This document shows positions 1 through 12,741 of a stretch of DNA of 41,837 nt, piece by piece. Source of the stretch: Bacillus sp. MRMR6 (GTDB taxonomy: Bacteria > Bacillota > Bacilli > Bacillales > Cytobacillaceae); assembly GCF_001940785.1 (NCBI RefSeq), contig NZ_MSLS01000029.1, positions 20,126-61,962 on the forward strand, given 5' to 3'. Position 1 is the first letter of the stretch. Each line of letters begins with the position of its first letter. Below the pieces are notes generated by a model, which worked only from the letters and a program-made list of their open reading frames with translations, was not told the origin of the DNA and made no database searches. The position numbers were made by a program, and so were the translations under genes.

Positions 1-420
1 ACGTTCTTTGTCAGTACCTTTAATTGTAATCTTTGTATTTGCAGGTACTTCGATTTCTAGACCAGTTTCAGCTTCAATTTCAACTGGGTGTGAGTAACCT
101 ACGTTTAGAACAAGCTTGTTACCTTGCTTTTGAGCACGGTAACCAACCCCGATTAATTCTAATTTTCTTTCGAAGCCTTTAGAAACACCTTCAACCATAT
201 TCGCAATAACAGCGCGTGTTGTACCATGTAGAGCACGGTGTTCTTTCGCATCAGATGGACGAACGATTGTAACTAGGTTCTCTTCGATGTTAATAGTGAT
301 ATCCGGATTAAAAGAGCGAGAAAGTTCGCCTTTAGGTCCTTTAACAGTAACAGTACCATTGTTTAATGTAACTGTTACTCCTGCTGGGATTTCAATAGGT
401 TTTTTTCCTACGCGAGACAT
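1..420 (-). CDS. rplF: 50S ribosomal protein L6, N-terminal 140 codons (cut by window edge)
   Basis: The reading frame opens at 420 with [14 protein letters not shown], the standard L6 start, and stays open to the left edge, so 140 of about 179 residues are present. L6 is a two-domain large-subunit protein that binds 23S rRNA close to the sarcin-ricin loop and the factor-binding site. A Shine-Dalgarno sequence (GGAGGTG) lies 6-8 bases before the ATG. It follows rpsH by about 30 bases in the spc part of the S10-spc operon. Nothing looks unusual in the part seen; the C-terminal domain is only partly covered. Confidence 0.97.
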   Translation of the reverse strand, partial: MSRVGKKPIEIPAGVTVTLNNGTVTVKGPKGELSRSFNPDITINIEENLVTIVRPSDAKEHRALHGTTRAVIANMVEGVSKGFERKLELIGVGYRAQKQGNKLVLNVGYSHPVEIEAETGLEIEVPANTKITIKGTDKER

Positions 421-451
421 TAAGTGCACCTCCATTCATTCCAAAACTATA

Positions 452-850
452 TTACCAAACGTAAGCTAATACTTCTCCGCCTACTTGCTTTGCACGAGCT
501 TCTTTATCTGTTACAACACCAGTTGATGTTGAAACAAGTGCGATACCAAGACCGTTTAGTACACGAGGTACCTCAGTAGATTTAGCATAAACTCGAAGTC
601 CAGGTTTGCTTATGCGCTTAAGACCAGTTATAACACGTTCGTTATTTGCACCGTATTTTAAGAAGATACGGATGATACCTTGTTTGTTGTCCTCAATAAA
701 CTCGACATCACGAACGAAACCTTCGCGCTTTAAGATTTCAGCAATTTCTTTTTTGATATTAGAAGCAGGCACTTCTAACTTTTCGTGACGCACCATATTC
801 GCATTACGAATGCGAGTAAGCATATCAGCAATTGGATCTGTCATGACCAT
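452..850 (-). CDS. rpsH: 30S ribosomal protein S8
   Basis: 132 residues starting [18 protein letters not shown], the usual bacillar S8 start and length. S8 binds the central domain of 16S rRNA (helix 21) early in 30S assembly; in E. coli it also represses the spc operon, but no such site is claimed here. The C-terminal part carries the conserved [13 protein letters not shown] segment that contacts RNA. An upstream in-frame ATG at 871 would add seven residues, but AAGGAGG sits eight bases before the ATG at 850, so that start is chosen. The gene lies between rpsN and rplF with short spacers. Confidence 0.97.
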   Translation of the reverse strand: MVMTDPIADMLTRIRNANMVRHEKLEVPASNIKKEIAEILKREGFVRDVEFIEDNKQGIIRIFLKYGANNERVITGLKRISKPGLRVYAKSTEVPRVLNGLGIALVSTSTGVVTDKEARAKQVGGEVLAYVW

Positions 851-880
851 TATTTTTACCTCCTTCCACAACTTCTAGTT

Positions 881-1090
<210 letters not shown>

Positions 1091-1630
1091 TTACTTTTGG
1101 AATGGCATTCCAAATTGAGTTAACAGTTCACGTGCTTCTTCATCTGTGTTAGCAGTCGTTACGATAACGATGTCCATACCACGGACTTTGGTTACCTTAT
1201 CGTAATCAATCTCAGGGAAGATTAATTGTTCTTTTACACCTAGAGTGTAGTTACCGCGACCATCGAATGCTTTTTTAGATATTCCACGGAAGTCACGTAC
1301 ACGAGGTAATGAAACGGATACTAATTTATCCAAGAATTCGTACATACGCTCACCGCGGAGTGTAACTTTTGCACCGATTGGCATACCTTCACGAAGACGG
1401 AAGCCAGCGATTGATTTTTTAGCTCGTGTAACAACAGGCTTTTGACCTGTGATTGTTGCAAGCTCTTCAACTGCATTGTCTAATGATTTAGCGTTTGCTA
1501 CTGCATCACCAACACCCATGTTAATCACGATTTTATCTAATTTTGGTACTTGCATTACTGATTTATAGTTGAACTTGCTCATTAGAGCAGGTGTAACTTC
1601 TTTAACAAACTTTTCTTTTAGGCGGCTCAC
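1091..1630 (-). CDS. rplE: 50S ribosomal protein L5
   Basis: 179 residues, the standard L5 length, beginning [18 protein letters not shown]5 binds 5S rRNA together with L18 and anchors it in the central protuberance, where it also contacts P-site tRNA. The conserved [10 protein letters not shown] segment near residues 40-49 and the [19 protein letters not shown] stretch around 85-103 identify the family. It follows rplX by about 28 bases with a good ribosome-binding site and precedes rpsN. No anomaly seen. Confidence 0.98.
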   Translation of the reverse strand: MSRLKEKFVKEVTPALMSKFNYKSVMQVPKLDKIVINMGVGDAVANAKSLDNAVEELATITGQKPVVTRAKKSIAGFRLREGMPIGAKVTLRGERMYEFLDKLVSVSLPRVRDFRGISKKAFDGRGNYTLGVKEQLIFPEIDYDKVTKVRGMDIVIVTTANTDEEARELLTQFGMPFQK

Positions 1631-1658
1631 TTATTGTACCTCCCTTCTAAATTTTAAA

Positions 1659-1967
1659 CTATTTATCTAAAACTTCACCGGATTTTGCTACGCGTACTTT
1701 CTTGCCATCAACCGTTGTGTAACCTACACGAGTCGGGTTACCAGTCTTCGGGTCGATAGGCAAAACGTTTGATACATGAATTGGAGCCTCAAAGCTTAAA
1801 ATTCCGCCTTGTGGATTCACTTGAGAAGGTTTAGCGTGTTTTTTCACAACATTAACACCTTCTACTAGTACACGGCTTTCTTTAGGATAGGCTGCTAGGA
1901 TTACGCCTGTTTTGCCCTTATCCTTACCGGAGATGACTCTTACTTTGTCACCTTTTTTTACATGCAT
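1659..1967 (-). CDS. rplX: 50S ribosomal protein L24
   Basis: 102 residues with an N-terminal KOW motif ([18 protein letters not shown], residues 3-20). L24 is one of the two assembly-initiator proteins of the 50S subunit and binds the 5' domain of 23S rRNA near the peptide tunnel exit. An in-frame ATG eight codons upstream (1991) is not used in this call: AGGAGG lies correctly spaced before the ATG at 1967, and MHVKKGDKV is the family start. It lies between rplN and rplE. Confidence 0.97.
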   Translation of the reverse strand: MHVKKGDKVRVISGKDKGKTGVILAAYPKESRVLVEGVNVVKKHAKPSQVNPQGGILSFEAPIHVSNVLPIDPKTGNPTRVGYTTVDGKKVRVAKSGEVLDK

Positions 1968-2003
1968 TCGTAAGCACCTCCTTAAAGGCAATTGAATTTG
2001 AAA

Positions 2004-2399
<396 letters not shown>

Positions 2400-2412
2400 T
2401 TAATCCGAACAA

Positions 2413-2676
2413 TTAAATAATAACGGCTTTTTCTGTAATTTCAACTAAACGGAAGCGTTTTGTAGCTGAAAGTGGGCGAGTTTCCATAATACGAACGATG
2501 TCGCCTGCTTTTGCTTCGTTTTGCTCATCATGAGCTTTGAACTTTTTAGAGTACTTAACGCGTTTACCGTAAAGAGGATGCTTTTTGTAAGTTTCGACTA
2601 AAACAGTTATAGTTTTATCCATTTTGTCAGAAACAACGCGTCCAGTGTAAACTTTGCGTTGATTGCGTTCACTCAT
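2413..2676 (-). CDS. rpsQ: 30S ribosomal protein S17
   Basis: 87 residues, starting [21 protein letters not shown]17 is a small OB-fold primary binder of the 5' domain of 16S rRNA (helices 7 and 11). The family signature [17 protein letters not shown] covers residues 12-28 and the basic KKHPLYGKR loop follows. It is preceded by rpmC with about 22 bases between them and followed by rplN. Ordinary in all respects. Confidence 0.97.
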   Translation of the reverse strand: MSERNQRKVYTGRVVSDKMDKTITVLVETYKKHPLYGKRVKYSKKFKAHDEQNEAKAGDIVRIMETRPLSATKRFRLVEITEKAVII

Positions 2677-2698
2677 TGTGTGAACCTCCTCTCAATTA

Positions 2699-3981
<1,283 letters not shown>

Positions 3982-3984
3982 AGA

Positions 3985-4326
3985 TTATCCCTCCTTCTTT
4001 TCTGATAGAACGATTGTAATGTGGCTAGTGCGCTTGTTAATTGCACTTGCACGACCCATTGCACGAGGACGGAAACGTTTTAAGGTAGGTCCTTCGTCAA
4101 CAAAAGCTTGATTAACAACCAAGCTATTAATGTCCATTTCATAGTTATGCTCGGCATTTGCCATAGCAGATTTTAAAACTTTCTCTACGACTGGAGAAGC
4201 AGCCTTAGGAGTGAGATTTAAAATCGCCACTGCTTCACCAACTTGCTTACCTCGGATTAAATCTACGACTAAACGAGCTTTACGAGGAGCAATACGAACT
4301 GTTCTAGCAACAGCTTTAGCTTGCAT
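3985..4326 (-). CDS. rplV: 50S ribosomal protein L22
   Basis: 113 residues starting [21 protein letters not shown]22 touches all domains of 23S rRNA; its extended beta-hairpin lines the narrow part of the peptide tunnel and is a known place for macrolide-resistance changes. The hairpin tip region ([21 protein letters not shown]) looks wild type, without an insertion or deletion. It sits between rpsS and rpsC. Confidence 0.98.
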   Translation of the reverse strand: MQAKAVARTVRIAPRKARLVVDLIRGKQVGEAVAILNLTPKAASPVVEKVLKSAMANAEHNYEMDINSLVVNQAFVDEGPTLKRFRPRAMGRASAINKRTSHITIVLSEKKEG

Positions 4327-4343
4327 TTGGATGCCCTCCTCTC

Positions 4344-4622
4344 TTAACGTCTTGTTTTCTTATCATCATTGCCATGGCCTTTGTAAGCACGTGTTGGAGC
4401 GAATTCTCCAAGCTTGTGTCCTACCATGTCTTCAGTAACATATACAGGCACGTGTTTGCGACCATCATAAACAGCAATAGTATGGCCAATAAATTGTGGG
4501 AAGATCGTTGAACGACGTGACCAAGTTTTTACAACTTGCTTACCTTCAGTTTCATTTAACTTTTCGATCTTAACCATTAAATGATCATCAACAAATGGTC
4601 CTTTTTTTAAGCTGCGACCCAT
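4344..4622 (-). CDS. rpsS: 30S ribosomal protein S19
   Basis: 92 residues starting [19 protein letters not shown]19 is in the head of the 30S subunit, forms a pair with S13 and contacts the A-site finger of 23S rRNA. The family signature [19 protein letters not shown] lies around residues 43-61. The spacer to rplB is 60 bases and holds a small hairpin (4648-4672), unusually long for this operon, before a strong GGGAGG ribosome-binding site. Confidence 0.98.
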   Translation of the reverse strand: MGRSLKKGPFVDDHLMVKIEKLNETEGKQVVKTWSRRSTIFPQFIGHTIAVYDGRKHVPVYVTEDMVGHKLGEFAPTRAYKGHGNDDKKTRR

Positions 4623-4647
4623 GGATGAACCTCCCTTCGTGATTGGT

Positions 4648-4672
4648 CTACGGTCCGTTCTTTGAACCGTAG
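4648..4672 (-). other. Small hairpin between rplB and rpsS
   Basis: CTACGGT and ACCGTAG form a perfect seven-base-pair stem with an 11-base loop in the rplB-rpsS spacer. There is no U-tract, so it is not a terminator. Processing or stability roles are possible but unproven. Confidence 0.45.
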
Positions 4673-4682
4673 TTCAACCCCG

Positions 4683-5534
<852 letters not shown>

Positions 5535-5542
5535 TTAAGTTT

Positions 5543-5827
5543 TTATGCTTCAAAGAATTCGATTTCTTTGCTATCAGCAGTTAATTTTACAATTGCTTTA
5601 CGACGTTTGTTAGTGTAACCACCGAATTTACCCATACGCTTGAACTTACCTTTGTAGTTCATGATATTTACTTTATCAACATCAACGCCAAAGATTTCTA
5701 CTACAGCATCTTTAACTTGAGTTTTGTTAGCTCTAACATCAACTTCAAATGTATATTTCTTTTCAGCCATTAGGTCAGTAGAACGTTCAGTGATAACGGG
5801 GCGCTTAATGATATCGCGTGCATCCAT
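5543..5827 (-). CDS. rplW: 50S ribosomal protein L23
   Basis: 94 residues. L23 lies at the exit of the peptide tunnel and is the docking site for trigger factor and SRP. The conserved [12 protein letters not shown] opening and [19 protein letters not shown] segment define it. Its ATG overlaps the rplD stop codon by one base (TAATG), so translation of the two genes is probably coupled. Confidence 0.97.
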   Translation of the reverse strand: MDARDIIKRPVITERSTDLMAEKKYTFEVDVRANKTQVKDAVVEIFGVDVDKVNIMNYKGKFKRMGKFGGYTNKRRKAIVKLTADSKEIEFFEA

Positions 5828-6450
5828 TATGCAAGCACCTCCTCTACTTTTTCAACTGCAGCTTTCGTCATGATCAATTTGTCATGATTTACAACGTCTA
5901 GTACGTTGATTCCGTCAGCAGTAACAACTGTTATACCAGGAATGTTACGAGCAGATAATGCTACGTTTTCTTCAAGGTCAGCAGTAACGATTAATGCTTT
6001 CTTCTCAACTGAAAGACCACCAAGTATATTTTTGAAGTCCTTTGTCTTTGGAGCTTCTAAAATAAGGCTTTCTAGCACCAAAATGTTTTCTTCTAGAACC
6101 TTTGAAGAAAGAGCCGATTTAATTGCTAAACGACGAACCTTCTTAGGTAACTTATAGCTATAGCTACGTGGCGTTGGACCGAATACAGTACCACCTCCGC
6201 GCCATTGTGGAGAACGGATAGACCCTTGACGAGCACGACCAGTTCCTTTTTGACGCCATGGCTTACGTCCACCACCGCGTACTTCAGAACGAACTTTTAC
6301 TTTATGAGTACCTTGACGTAATGAAGCTCTTTGCATAACAATCGCTTCAAATAACACGTTTTGGTTAGGTTCGATACCGAATACTGATTCATTAAGTTCG
6401 ATTTCACCAACCTGTGAGCCGTTTTGGTTAAATAATGAAACTTTAGGCAT
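5827..6450 (-). CDS. rplD: 50S ribosomal protein L4
   Basis: 207 residues, the usual length. L4 binds domain I of 23S rRNA and sends a long loop into the peptide tunnel, where it meets L22. The loop signature [19 protein letters not shown] (about residues 60-78) is intact, so no macrolide-resistance type change is visible. In gamma-proteobacteria L4 represses the S10 operon; whether it does so here is unknown. The gene lies between rplC and rplW. Confidence 0.98.
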   Translation of the reverse strand: MPKVSLFNQNGSQVGEIELNESVFGIEPNQNVLFEAIVMQRASLRQGTHKVKVRSEVRGGGRKPWRQKGTGRARQGSIRSPQWRGGGTVFGPTPRSYSYKLPKKVRRLAIKSALSSKVLEENILVLESLILEAPKTKDFKNILGGLSVEKKALIVTADLEENVALSARNIPGITVVTADGINVLDVVNHDKLIMTKAAVEKVEEVLA

Positions 6451-6479
6451 TCCTATGTTCCTCCTTTCTTTTGAAGATA

Positions 6480-7106
6480 TTACGCTTTAACCGCACCTTG
6501 AATTTTCAGTAATGCTTTCTTAGGTCCAGGAACGTTACCTTTAATCAATAATAAGTTGCGCTCTGCATCAACTTTTACGATTTCAAGATTTTGAACAGTA
6601 ACTTGTTCTCCACCCATACGTCCTGGTAATAATTTACCTTTGAATACACGGTTTGGAGCAACAGGTCCCATTGAACCAGGGCGACGATGATAACGAGAAC
6701 CGTGAGCCATTGGCCCGCGTGATTGTCCGTGGCGCTTAATTACACCTTGGAAACCTTTACCCTTTGAGATTCCTGTAACATCTACAATATCGCCTGCAGC
6801 GAAAATATCAACTTTGACTTCTTGACCAACTTCATATCCTGTTACGTCTGCTCTGCGAATTTCGCGAACGAAGCGCTTAGGAGTAGTATTTGCTTTAGCA
6901 ACATGTCCTTTTTCTGGCTTGTTAGTTAACTTTTCACGTTTGTCTTCAAAACCAATTTGGATCGCCTCGTAGCCATCATTTTCAATTGATTTCTTTTGAA
7001 GAACAACGTTTGAAGCTGCCTCAACAACAGTAACTGGAATTAAGTTGCCGTTTTCAGCGAATACTTGAGTCATACCAATCTTTCTTCCTAAGATTCCTTT
7101 GGTCAT
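6480..7106 (-). CDS. rplC: 50S ribosomal protein L3
   Basis: 208 residues starting [17 protein letters not shown]3 is, with L24, an initiator of 50S assembly; its extension approaches the peptidyl-transferase centre. The signature stretch [22 protein letters not shown] lies near residues 115-136, followed by [12 protein letters not shown]. It is the second gene of the S10 operon, about 40 bases after rpsJ. Confidence 0.98.
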   Translation of the reverse strand: MTKGILGRKIGMTQVFAENGNLIPVTVVEAASNVVLQKKSIENDGYEAIQIGFEDKREKLTNKPEKGHVAKANTTPKRFVREIRRADVTGYEVGQEVKVDIFAAGDIVDVTGISKGKGFQGVIKRHGQSRGPMAHGSRYHRRPGSMGPVAPNRVFKGKLLPGRMGGEQVTVQNLEIVKVDAERNLLLIKGNVPGPKKALLKIQGAVKA

Positions 7107-7145
7107 TTAAGTCACACCTCCTAGTTATTTAAATATATATTTTGA

Positions 7146-7496
<351 letters not shown>

Positions 7497-7512
7497 TCAG
7501 TGAAAATTTCCC

Positions 7513-7545
7513 ACACACTCGCCATGGCAAAGCGGCCGGGTGTGT
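7513..7545 (-). promoter_or_regulatory. Leader hairpin of the S10 operon
   Basis: ACACAC and GTGTGT close an imperfect, GC-rich stem that includes a GCCATGGC palindrome, in the untranslated leader about 35-70 bases after the predicted start site of the proximal promoter. There is no U-tract, so termination is unlikely. It could be a regulatory or stabilising structure; an r-protein target is speculation. Confidence 0.4.
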
Positions 7546-7588
7546 CAGCAACCTTTCACATCATCGCAGTCAAAGACCAACATTGTCT

Positions 7589-7617
7589 ATTATACATAAA
7601 AGTTTAGGCTAACGCAA
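7589..7617 (-). promoter_or_regulatory. Promoter, proximal, S10 operon
   Basis: TTGCGT (-35), 17-base spacer, TATAAT (-10) on the minus strand. It would start RNA near 7582, about 128 bases before the rpsJ ATG. The -10 is perfect and the -35 matches 3 of 6. Confidence 0.65.
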
Positions 7618-7663
7618 CACTTATTACGATTTTCTTTTCTTTTATGTTTTGAACACTTTTATT

Positions 7664-7692
7664 ATTATAATAGGCATTCCGAGCAATATCAA
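7664..7692 (-). promoter_or_regulatory. Promoter, middle, S10 operon
   Basis: TTGATA (-35), 17-base spacer, TATAAT (-10) on the minus strand. Matches 11 of 12 consensus positions, with start expected near 7657. It is the best of the three S10 candidates by sequence. Confidence 0.7.
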
Positions 7693-7722
7693 TAGTAAAA
7701 GTAATTCTCCAGAATTAACCTA

Positions 7723-7752
7723 ATTATACGTGTAGATGTTAGAATTTTTAAA
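7723..7752 (-). promoter_or_regulatory. Promoter candidate, distal, S10 operon
   Basis: TTTAAA (-35), 18-base spacer, TATAAT (-10) on the minus strand. The -35 is poorer (4 of 6). It lies just after the tufA terminator. Confidence 0.4.
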
Positions 7753-7794
7753 CATGTCATATAACATATACAATAGAAGAAACACATCTTTACA

Positions 7795-7831
7795 TAAAAA
7801 AACAAGCGGATCGTCACCCGCCTGTTTTTTA
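7795..7831 (-). terminator. Intrinsic terminator of tufA (str operon)
   Basis: On the minus strand AACAGGCGG and CCGCTTGTT form a nine-base-pair stem (one G-U) with an eight-base loop, followed by a run of Ts. It lies 14 bases after the tufA stop. The A-run before the stem could make it work in both directions. Confidence 0.9.
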
Positions 7832-7844
7832 TTTAAACTATAGA

Positions 7845-9032
7845 CTATTCCATGATTCTAGCTACTGAACCAGCGCCTACTGTACGGCCACCTTCACGGA
7901 TTGAGAATTTAGTACCTTCTTCAACCGCGATTGGAGCAATAAGTTCAACAGTCATTTCGATGTTGTCGCCAGGCATAACCATTTCAACGCCTTCTGGAAG
8001 GTTACAGATACCTGTAATATCAGAAGTACGGAAATAGAATTGTGGACGGTAGTTTGTGAAGAATGGAGTATGACGTCCACCTTCTTCTTTAGATAAAACG
8101 TAAACCTGTGCAGTAAACTTTGTGTGTGGGTTGATTGTTTTAGGCTTAGCTAAAACCTGTCCACGCTCGATATCTTCACGTGCTACACCACGAAGAAGGG
8201 CACCTATGTTGTCACCAGCTTCAGCATAATCAAGAAGCTTACGGAACATTTCTACACCTGTTACAGTAGTAGATTTTGGCTCTTCAGTGAAACCTACGAT
8301 TTCAACTATGTCACCAACTTTAACTACACCACGCTCAACACGTCCTGTAGCAACAGTACCACGTCCAGTGATTGAGAATACATCCTCAACTGGCATCATG
8401 AATGGCTTTTCAGTGTCACGTTGTGGAGTTGGAATATACTCATCAACAGCAGTCATAAGTTCGTAGATCTTTTCTTCCCAAGCAGCATCGCCTTCTAATG
8501 CCTTAAGAGCAGAACCTTTGATAACTGGAGTGTCATCGCCAGGGAAATCATATTCAGAAAGAAGGTCACGAATTTCCATTTCTACTAACTCAAGAAGTTC
8601 TTCGTCATCTACCATGTCACACTTGTTCATGAATACAACAAGGTGAGGTACACCTACTTGACGAGATAAAAGGATGTGCTCACGTGTTTGTGGCATTGGG
8701 CCATCAGTTGCAGAAACAACTAGGATACCGCCGTCCATTTGCGCAGCACCAGTGATCATGTTTTTAACATAGTCAGCGTGTCCTGGGCAGTCAACGTGTG
8801 CGTAGTGACGAGCATCAGTTTCATACTCTACGTGTGCAGTTGAGATTGTGATTCCACGCTCTCTTTCTTCTGGAGCACCGTCAATTTGATCATATGCACG
8901 AGCTTCTGCTTTACCTGTTTTAGCAAGAACAGAAGTGATTGCAGCTGTTAAAGTTGTTTTACCGTGGTCAACGTGACCAATTGTACCAATGTTAACGTGT
9001 GGCTTAGAACGGTCGAATTTAGCTTTACCCAT
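7845..9032 (-). CDS. tufA: Elongation factor Tu
   Basis: 395 residues. EF-Tu carries aminoacyl-tRNA to the ribosomal A site as a GTP complex. The G1 motif GHVDHGKT is at residues 19-26, DCPGH (G3) near 81-85 and NKCD (G4) near 136-139. The C-terminal barrel domains are complete and end SVARIME. It is the last gene of the str operon, separated from fusA by 124 bases that contain its own candidate promoter and a perfect 11-base-pair hairpin. GGAGG precedes the ATG; the stop is TAG, followed by an intrinsic terminator. Confidence 0.99.
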   Translation of the reverse strand: MGKAKFDRSKPHVNIGTIGHVDHGKTTLTAAITSVLAKTGKAEARAYDQIDGAPEERERGITISTAHVEYETDARHYAHVDCPGHADYVKNMITGAAQMDGGILVVSATDGPMPQTREHILLSRQVGVPHLVVFMNKCDMVDDEELLELVEMEIRDLLSEYDFPGDDTPVIKGSALKALEGDAAWEEKIYELMTAVDEYIPTPQRDTEKPFMMPVEDVFSITGRGTVATGRVERGVVKVGDIVEIVGFTEEPKSTTVTGVEMFRKLLDYAEAGDNIGALLRGVAREDIERGQVLAKPKTINPHTKFTAQVYVLSKEEGGRHTPFFTNYRPQFYFRTSDITGICNLPEGVEMVMPGDNIEMTVELIAPIAVEEGTKFSIREGGRTVGAGSVARIME

Positions 9033-9074
9033 TAGGAAATCCTCCTTTGATTATAAAAAAATTAAGTATATTTC

Positions 9075-9114
9075 ATGGAAACTGTTTAGGATTCTTCCCG
9101 TACACAGTTTCCAT
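9075..9114 (-). other. Perfect 11-bp hairpin in the fusA-tufA spacer (tufA leader)
   Basis: ATGGAAACTGT and ACAGTTTCCAT pair perfectly around an 18-base loop. It starts about 7 bases after the predicted start of the tufA promoter and ends 42 bases before the ATG. There is no U-tract after it, so it is more likely a 5' stabilising or processing element than a terminator. Confidence 0.7.
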
Positions 9115-9127
9115 TATTACATAAGTA

Positions 9128-9156
9128 GTTATACTTTAAATAAAGGTGAAAATCAA
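9128..9156 (-). promoter_or_regulatory. Candidate tufA promoter right after fusA
   Basis: TTGATT (-35) begins at the first base after the fusA stop codon, followed by a 17-base spacer and TATAAC (-10). Start expected near 9121. It would allow tufA to be made in excess of fusA, in line with the known high EF-Tu to EF-G ratio. Confidence 0.5.
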
Positions 9157-11238
9157 TTATTCACCTTTATTTTTTTTGATAATTTCTTCAGAAACTGATT
9201 TTGGAACTTCTTCGTAGTGATCAAAGTGCATAGAGAATACTCCACGTCCTTGAGTACTAGAACGAAGGGACGTTGCATAACCAAACATTTCTGAAAGTGG
9301 TACCATTGCACGAACTACTTGTGCATTACCGCGTGCTTCCATACCTTCAACACGGCCGCGACGAGCAGTGATTTGTCCCATGATATCCCCTAAATATTCT
9401 TCAGGGATCACAACTTCAACCCTCATCATAGGTTCAAGGATTACAGGCTTACACTTAGTCGCTGCATTTTTAAGCGCCATTGAAGCCGCAATCTTAAACG
9501 CCATTTCAGATGAATCGACATCATGATAAGAACCATCGAACAATCTAGCTTTAATATCTACTAATGGATATCCAGCAAGTACTCCACGATTAAGGGAATC
9601 TTCAAGACCAGCTTGAACCGCAGGGATGTATTCACGAGGAACAACACCACCAACAATTCCGTTAACGAATTCGAATCCTTTACCTTCTTCATTAGGTCCA
9701 AACTCAATCCAAACGTGTCCAAATTGTCCACGACCACCAGATTGACGAGCAAACTTTCCTTCAACCTGTGCAGATTCACGGAAAGTTTCACGGTAGGCAA
9801 CCTGAGGTGCACCTACGTTTGCTTCTACCTTGAATTCACGACGCATACGGTCTACTAGGATATCAAGATGAAGCTCTCCCATACCTGCGATAATAACTTG
9901 TCCAGTTTCCTGGTCAGTATGCGCACGGAAGGTTGGATCTTCTTCTTGAAGTTTTTGTAGTGCAGTAGTCATTTTATCTTGGTCTGCTTTTGATTTTGGT
10001 TCAACAGAAAGTTGAATTACTGGTTCAGGGAAATTCATAGACTCAAGAATAACTAGATTCTTGTCATCACAAAGTGTGTCACCAGTGGTTGTATCTTTCA
10101 ACCCTACAGCAGCTGCAATGTCGCCAGCAAAAACCTTAGAGATTTCTTGGCGGCTGTTTGCATGCATTTGCAGGATACGTCCAACACGTTCACGTTTTCC
10201 TTTAGTTGAGTTCTGGACATATGATCCAGATTCTAAAGTACCAGAGTAAACACGGAAGAACGTTAATTTACCTACATAAGGGTCTGTCATAACTTTAAAT
10301 GCAAGAGCAGAAAACGGCTCTTCGTCACTAGAGTGACGTTCAACAAGATCTTCTTCATCATCAGGAGCGTGTCCCTTAATTGCAGGTACATCTAATGGTG
10401 ATGGAAGGTAATCGATAACTGCATCTAGCATTAATTGAACACCTTTGTTTTTGAAAGCAGATCCACAAATAACAGGATAGAATTCTACATTAACAGTACC
10501 TTTACGAATAGCCGCTTTTAGCTCTTCTTTAGTGATTTCTTCACCACCAAGGTATTTTTCCATTAATTCTTCATCTAGTTCAGCTACTGCTTCAACAAGC
10601 TTTTCACGATATTCTTCAGCCTGAGCTATGAATTCTTCAGGAATTTCACGAACTTGGATATCTGTTCCAAGGTCATTTCCGTAGAATACTGCATTCATTT
10701 CTACAAGGTCAATGATTGCTTCAAACTGATCTTCAGCGCCGATCGGCAATTGAATTGGATGCGCATTCGCTTGCAGACGGTCATGGATTGTTCCTACAGA
10801 ATATAGGAAATCAGCACCAATTTTGTCCATTTTATTTACAAACACTACACGTGGTACACCGTAAGTTGTTGCTTGACGCCAAACTGTTTCAGTTTGTGGT
10901 TCAACACCTGACTGTGCATCTAGAACAGCTACCGCGCCATCAAGTACACGCAATGAACGTTCAACTTCTACTGTGAAGTCTACGTGTCCAGGAGTATCAA
11001 TGATGTTAACACGGTGGCCTTTCCATTGTGCCGTTGTTGCAGCGGAAGTAATGGTAATTCCGCGCTCTTGTTCTTGCTCCATCCAGTCCATCTGAGACGC
11101 ACCTTCATGTGTTTCACCGATCTTATGAATACGACCAGTGTAATAAAGGACACGCTCAGTAGTAGTGGTTTTACCAGCATCGATGTGAGCCATGATACCG
11201 ATATTGCGAGTATTCGCTAAGGAGAACTCTCTTGCCAT
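9157..11238 (-). CDS. fusA: Elongation factor G
   Basis: 693 residues, a full five-domain EF-G, which drives GTP-dependent translocation and, with RRF, ribosome recycling. The G1 motif AHIDAGKT is at residues 17-24, DTPGHVD near 81-87 and NKMD near 135-138. Domain IV and the C-terminal domain V are complete. It follows rpsG by about 48 bases. The last codons form an inverted repeat with the bases after the stop (AAAGGTGAA / TTCACCTTT), but there is no strong U-tract. No obvious fusidic-acid resistance change was sought residue by residue. Confidence 0.99.
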   Translation of the reverse strand: MAREFSLANTRNIGIMAHIDAGKTTTTERVLYYTGRIHKIGETHEGASQMDWMEQEQERGITITSAATTAQWKGHRVNIIDTPGHVDFTVEVERSLRVLDGAVAVLDAQSGVEPQTETVWRQATTYGVPRVVFVNKMDKIGADFLYSVGTIHDRLQANAHPIQLPIGAEDQFEAIIDLVEMNAVFYGNDLGTDIQVREIPEEFIAQAEEYREKLVEAVAELDEELMEKYLGGEEITKEELKAAIRKGTVNVEFYPVICGSAFKNKGVQLMLDAVIDYLPSPLDVPAIKGHAPDDEEDLVERHSSDEEPFSALAFKVMTDPYVGKLTFFRVYSGTLESGSYVQNSTKGKRERVGRILQMHANSRQEISKVFAGDIAAAVGLKDTTTGDTLCDDKNLVILESMNFPEPVIQLSVEPKSKADQDKMTTALQKLQEEDPTFRAHTDQETGQVIIAGMGELHLDILVDRMRREFKVEANVGAPQVAYRETFRESAQVEGKFARQSGGRGQFGHVWIEFGPNEEGKGFEFVNGIVGGVVPREYIPAVQAGLEDSLNRGVLAGYPLVDIKARLFDGSYHDVDSSEMAFKIAASMALKNAATKCKPVILEPMMRVEVVIPEEYLGDIMGQITARRGRVEGMEARGNAQVVRAMVPLSEMFGYATSLRSSTQGRGVFSMHFDHYEEVPKSVSEEIIKKNKGE

Positions 11239-11286
11239 TGGGTCTTTCTCCTTCCTAGTATGAAAGTTTTTATATTGAAGGTTAAA

Positions 11287-11757
11287 TTACCAACGATAGT
11301 GAGCAAACGCTTTGTTTGCTTCTGCCATTTTGTGTGTATCTTCACGTTTTTTCACTGATGCACCAGTGTTGTTAGCTGCATCCATGATTTCGTTAGCTAA
11401 ACGCTCTTCCATCGTTTTTTCACCGCGATTACGTGAATAGTTCACCAACCAGCGAAGACCAAGAGTTGTACGGCGATCAGGACGCACCTCAACTGGTACT
11501 TGGTAGTTAGCACCACCTACACGACGTGCTCTTACTTCAAGCACAGGCATGATGTTTTTCATAGCTGCTTCAAAAACTTCCATTGGCTCTTTGCCAGCAC
11601 GCTCGCGAATAGTTTCAAACGCAGAGTATAGAATTTCTTGAGATTTACCTCTTTTACCGTCAACCATCATTTTGTTGATTAAACGAGTAACTAATTTAGA
11701 ATTGTAAAGTGGATCTGGTAACACGTCTCTTTTTGCTACAGGACCTTTACGTGGCAT
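11287..11757 (-). CDS. rpsG: 30S ribosomal protein S7
   Basis: 156 residues starting [22 protein letters not shown]7 is the primary binder and assembly initiator of the 3' domain (head) of 16S rRNA and touches E-site tRNA and mRNA. A frame extension to 11775 adds six atypical residues; AAGGAGG seven bases before the ATG at 11757 decides the start. It lies between rpsL and fusA in the str operon. Confidence 0.98.
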   Translation of the reverse strand: MPRKGPVAKRDVLPDPLYNSKLVTRLINKMMVDGKRGKSQEILYSAFETIRERAGKEPMEVFEAAMKNIMPVLEVRARRVGGANYQVPVEVRPDRRTTLGLRWLVNYSRNRGEKTMEERLANEIMDAANNTGASVKKREDTHKMAEANKAFAHYRW

Positions 11758-11799
11758 ATTATTTCCTCCTTTCAACGAAGCTTCTATTTTATTTTTCGA

Positions 11800-12270
<471 letters not shown>

Positions 12271-12325
12271 TCATTTTGATGCAAAAACAAAGTTTTTGCA
12301 GACTCTCTATCTACAAAAACAGTTT

Positions 12326-12574
12326 TTAAAAAATAATAGCAACAGATGAAGCACCAACTTCTATACCACATGCTCTCCCAAGTTTTTTCATTGAGTCCAC
12401 ATATATAATAGGTACGCTAGATTCAAGAGCTTGCTTCACTACAACGGCTGTAATTTTTGGTTCAGCATCACTAGCGACAACTAACTCTTTCACTATTCCG
12501 TCTTTAAGCACTTTTACTGTTTGTTTCGTTCCTATAACAATCTTACTAGCCTGTAATACTTTTTCATAAGACAC
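12326..12574 (-). CDS. rplGB: L7Ae-family kink-turn RNA-binding protein (YbxF)
   Basis: 82 residues of the L7Ae/L30e/S12e/Gadd45 family, matching B. subtilis YbxF in place and length. Family members recognise kink-turn RNA motifs; the B. subtilis homologue is a reported K-turn binder associated with ribosomes, although its precise role is not settled. The [12 protein letters not shown] stretch (residues 15-26) fits the RNA-contact region of the family. It is the first gene of the str operon and follows a good promoter by about 40 bases. Confidence 0.93.
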   Translation of the reverse strand: MSYEKVLQASKIVIGTKQTVKVLKDGIVKELVVASDAEPKITAVVVKQALESSVPIIYVDSMKKLGRACGIEVGASSVAIIF

Positions 12575-12619
12575 AGATCATATCCTCCAAAGTATCAAGT
12601 GAATAGGAGCACCTTTAGT

Positions 12620-12648
12620 ATAATAACATCCTCGATTAAAGATGTCAA
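12620..12648 (-). promoter_or_regulatory. Promoter of the str operon (rplGB-rpsL-rpsG-fusA)
   Basis: TTGACA (-35), 17-base spacer, TATTAT (-10), 11 of 12 consensus matches, with start near 12613 and only about 40 bases of leader before rplGB. It lies in the rpoC-rplGB spacer after two hairpins. Confidence 0.8.
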
Positions 12649-12652
12649 CAAA

Positions 12653-12674
12653 ACTTTGATTTTTAAATCAAAGT
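12653..12674 (-). terminator. Weak terminator-like hairpin before the str promoter
   Basis: ACTTTGATT and AATCAAAGT form a nine-base-pair AT-rich stem with a four-base loop, followed on the minus strand by TTTGTT. The U-tract is short and interrupted, so it could be a partial terminator of rpoBC. It abuts the -35 of the str promoter. Confidence 0.45.
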
Positions 12675-12700
12675 ACCTCGACTATGTTTTTCCATAGAAT

Positions 12701-12728
12701 GCGGCACTTGCCTGTAAGCAAGTACCGC
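12701..12728 (-). other. Strong hairpin downstream of rpoC without U-tract
   Basis: GCGGTACTTGC and GCAAGTGCCGC form an 11-base-pair stem (one G-U) with a six-base loop starting 14 bases after the rpoC stop. The lack of Ts argues against a simple terminator; it may protect the 3' end or act together with the second hairpin downstream. Confidence 0.65.
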
Positions 12729-12741
12729 TTGGCATAAACAT

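Noticed and set aside
9139..9172. Inverted repeat AATAAAGGTGAA/TTCACCTTTATT at the fusA end as a terminator
   Set aside because: The 5' arm is the last fusA codons, and only a short T-rich stretch follows on the transcribed strand; it also overlaps the tufA promoter candidate. Not called.
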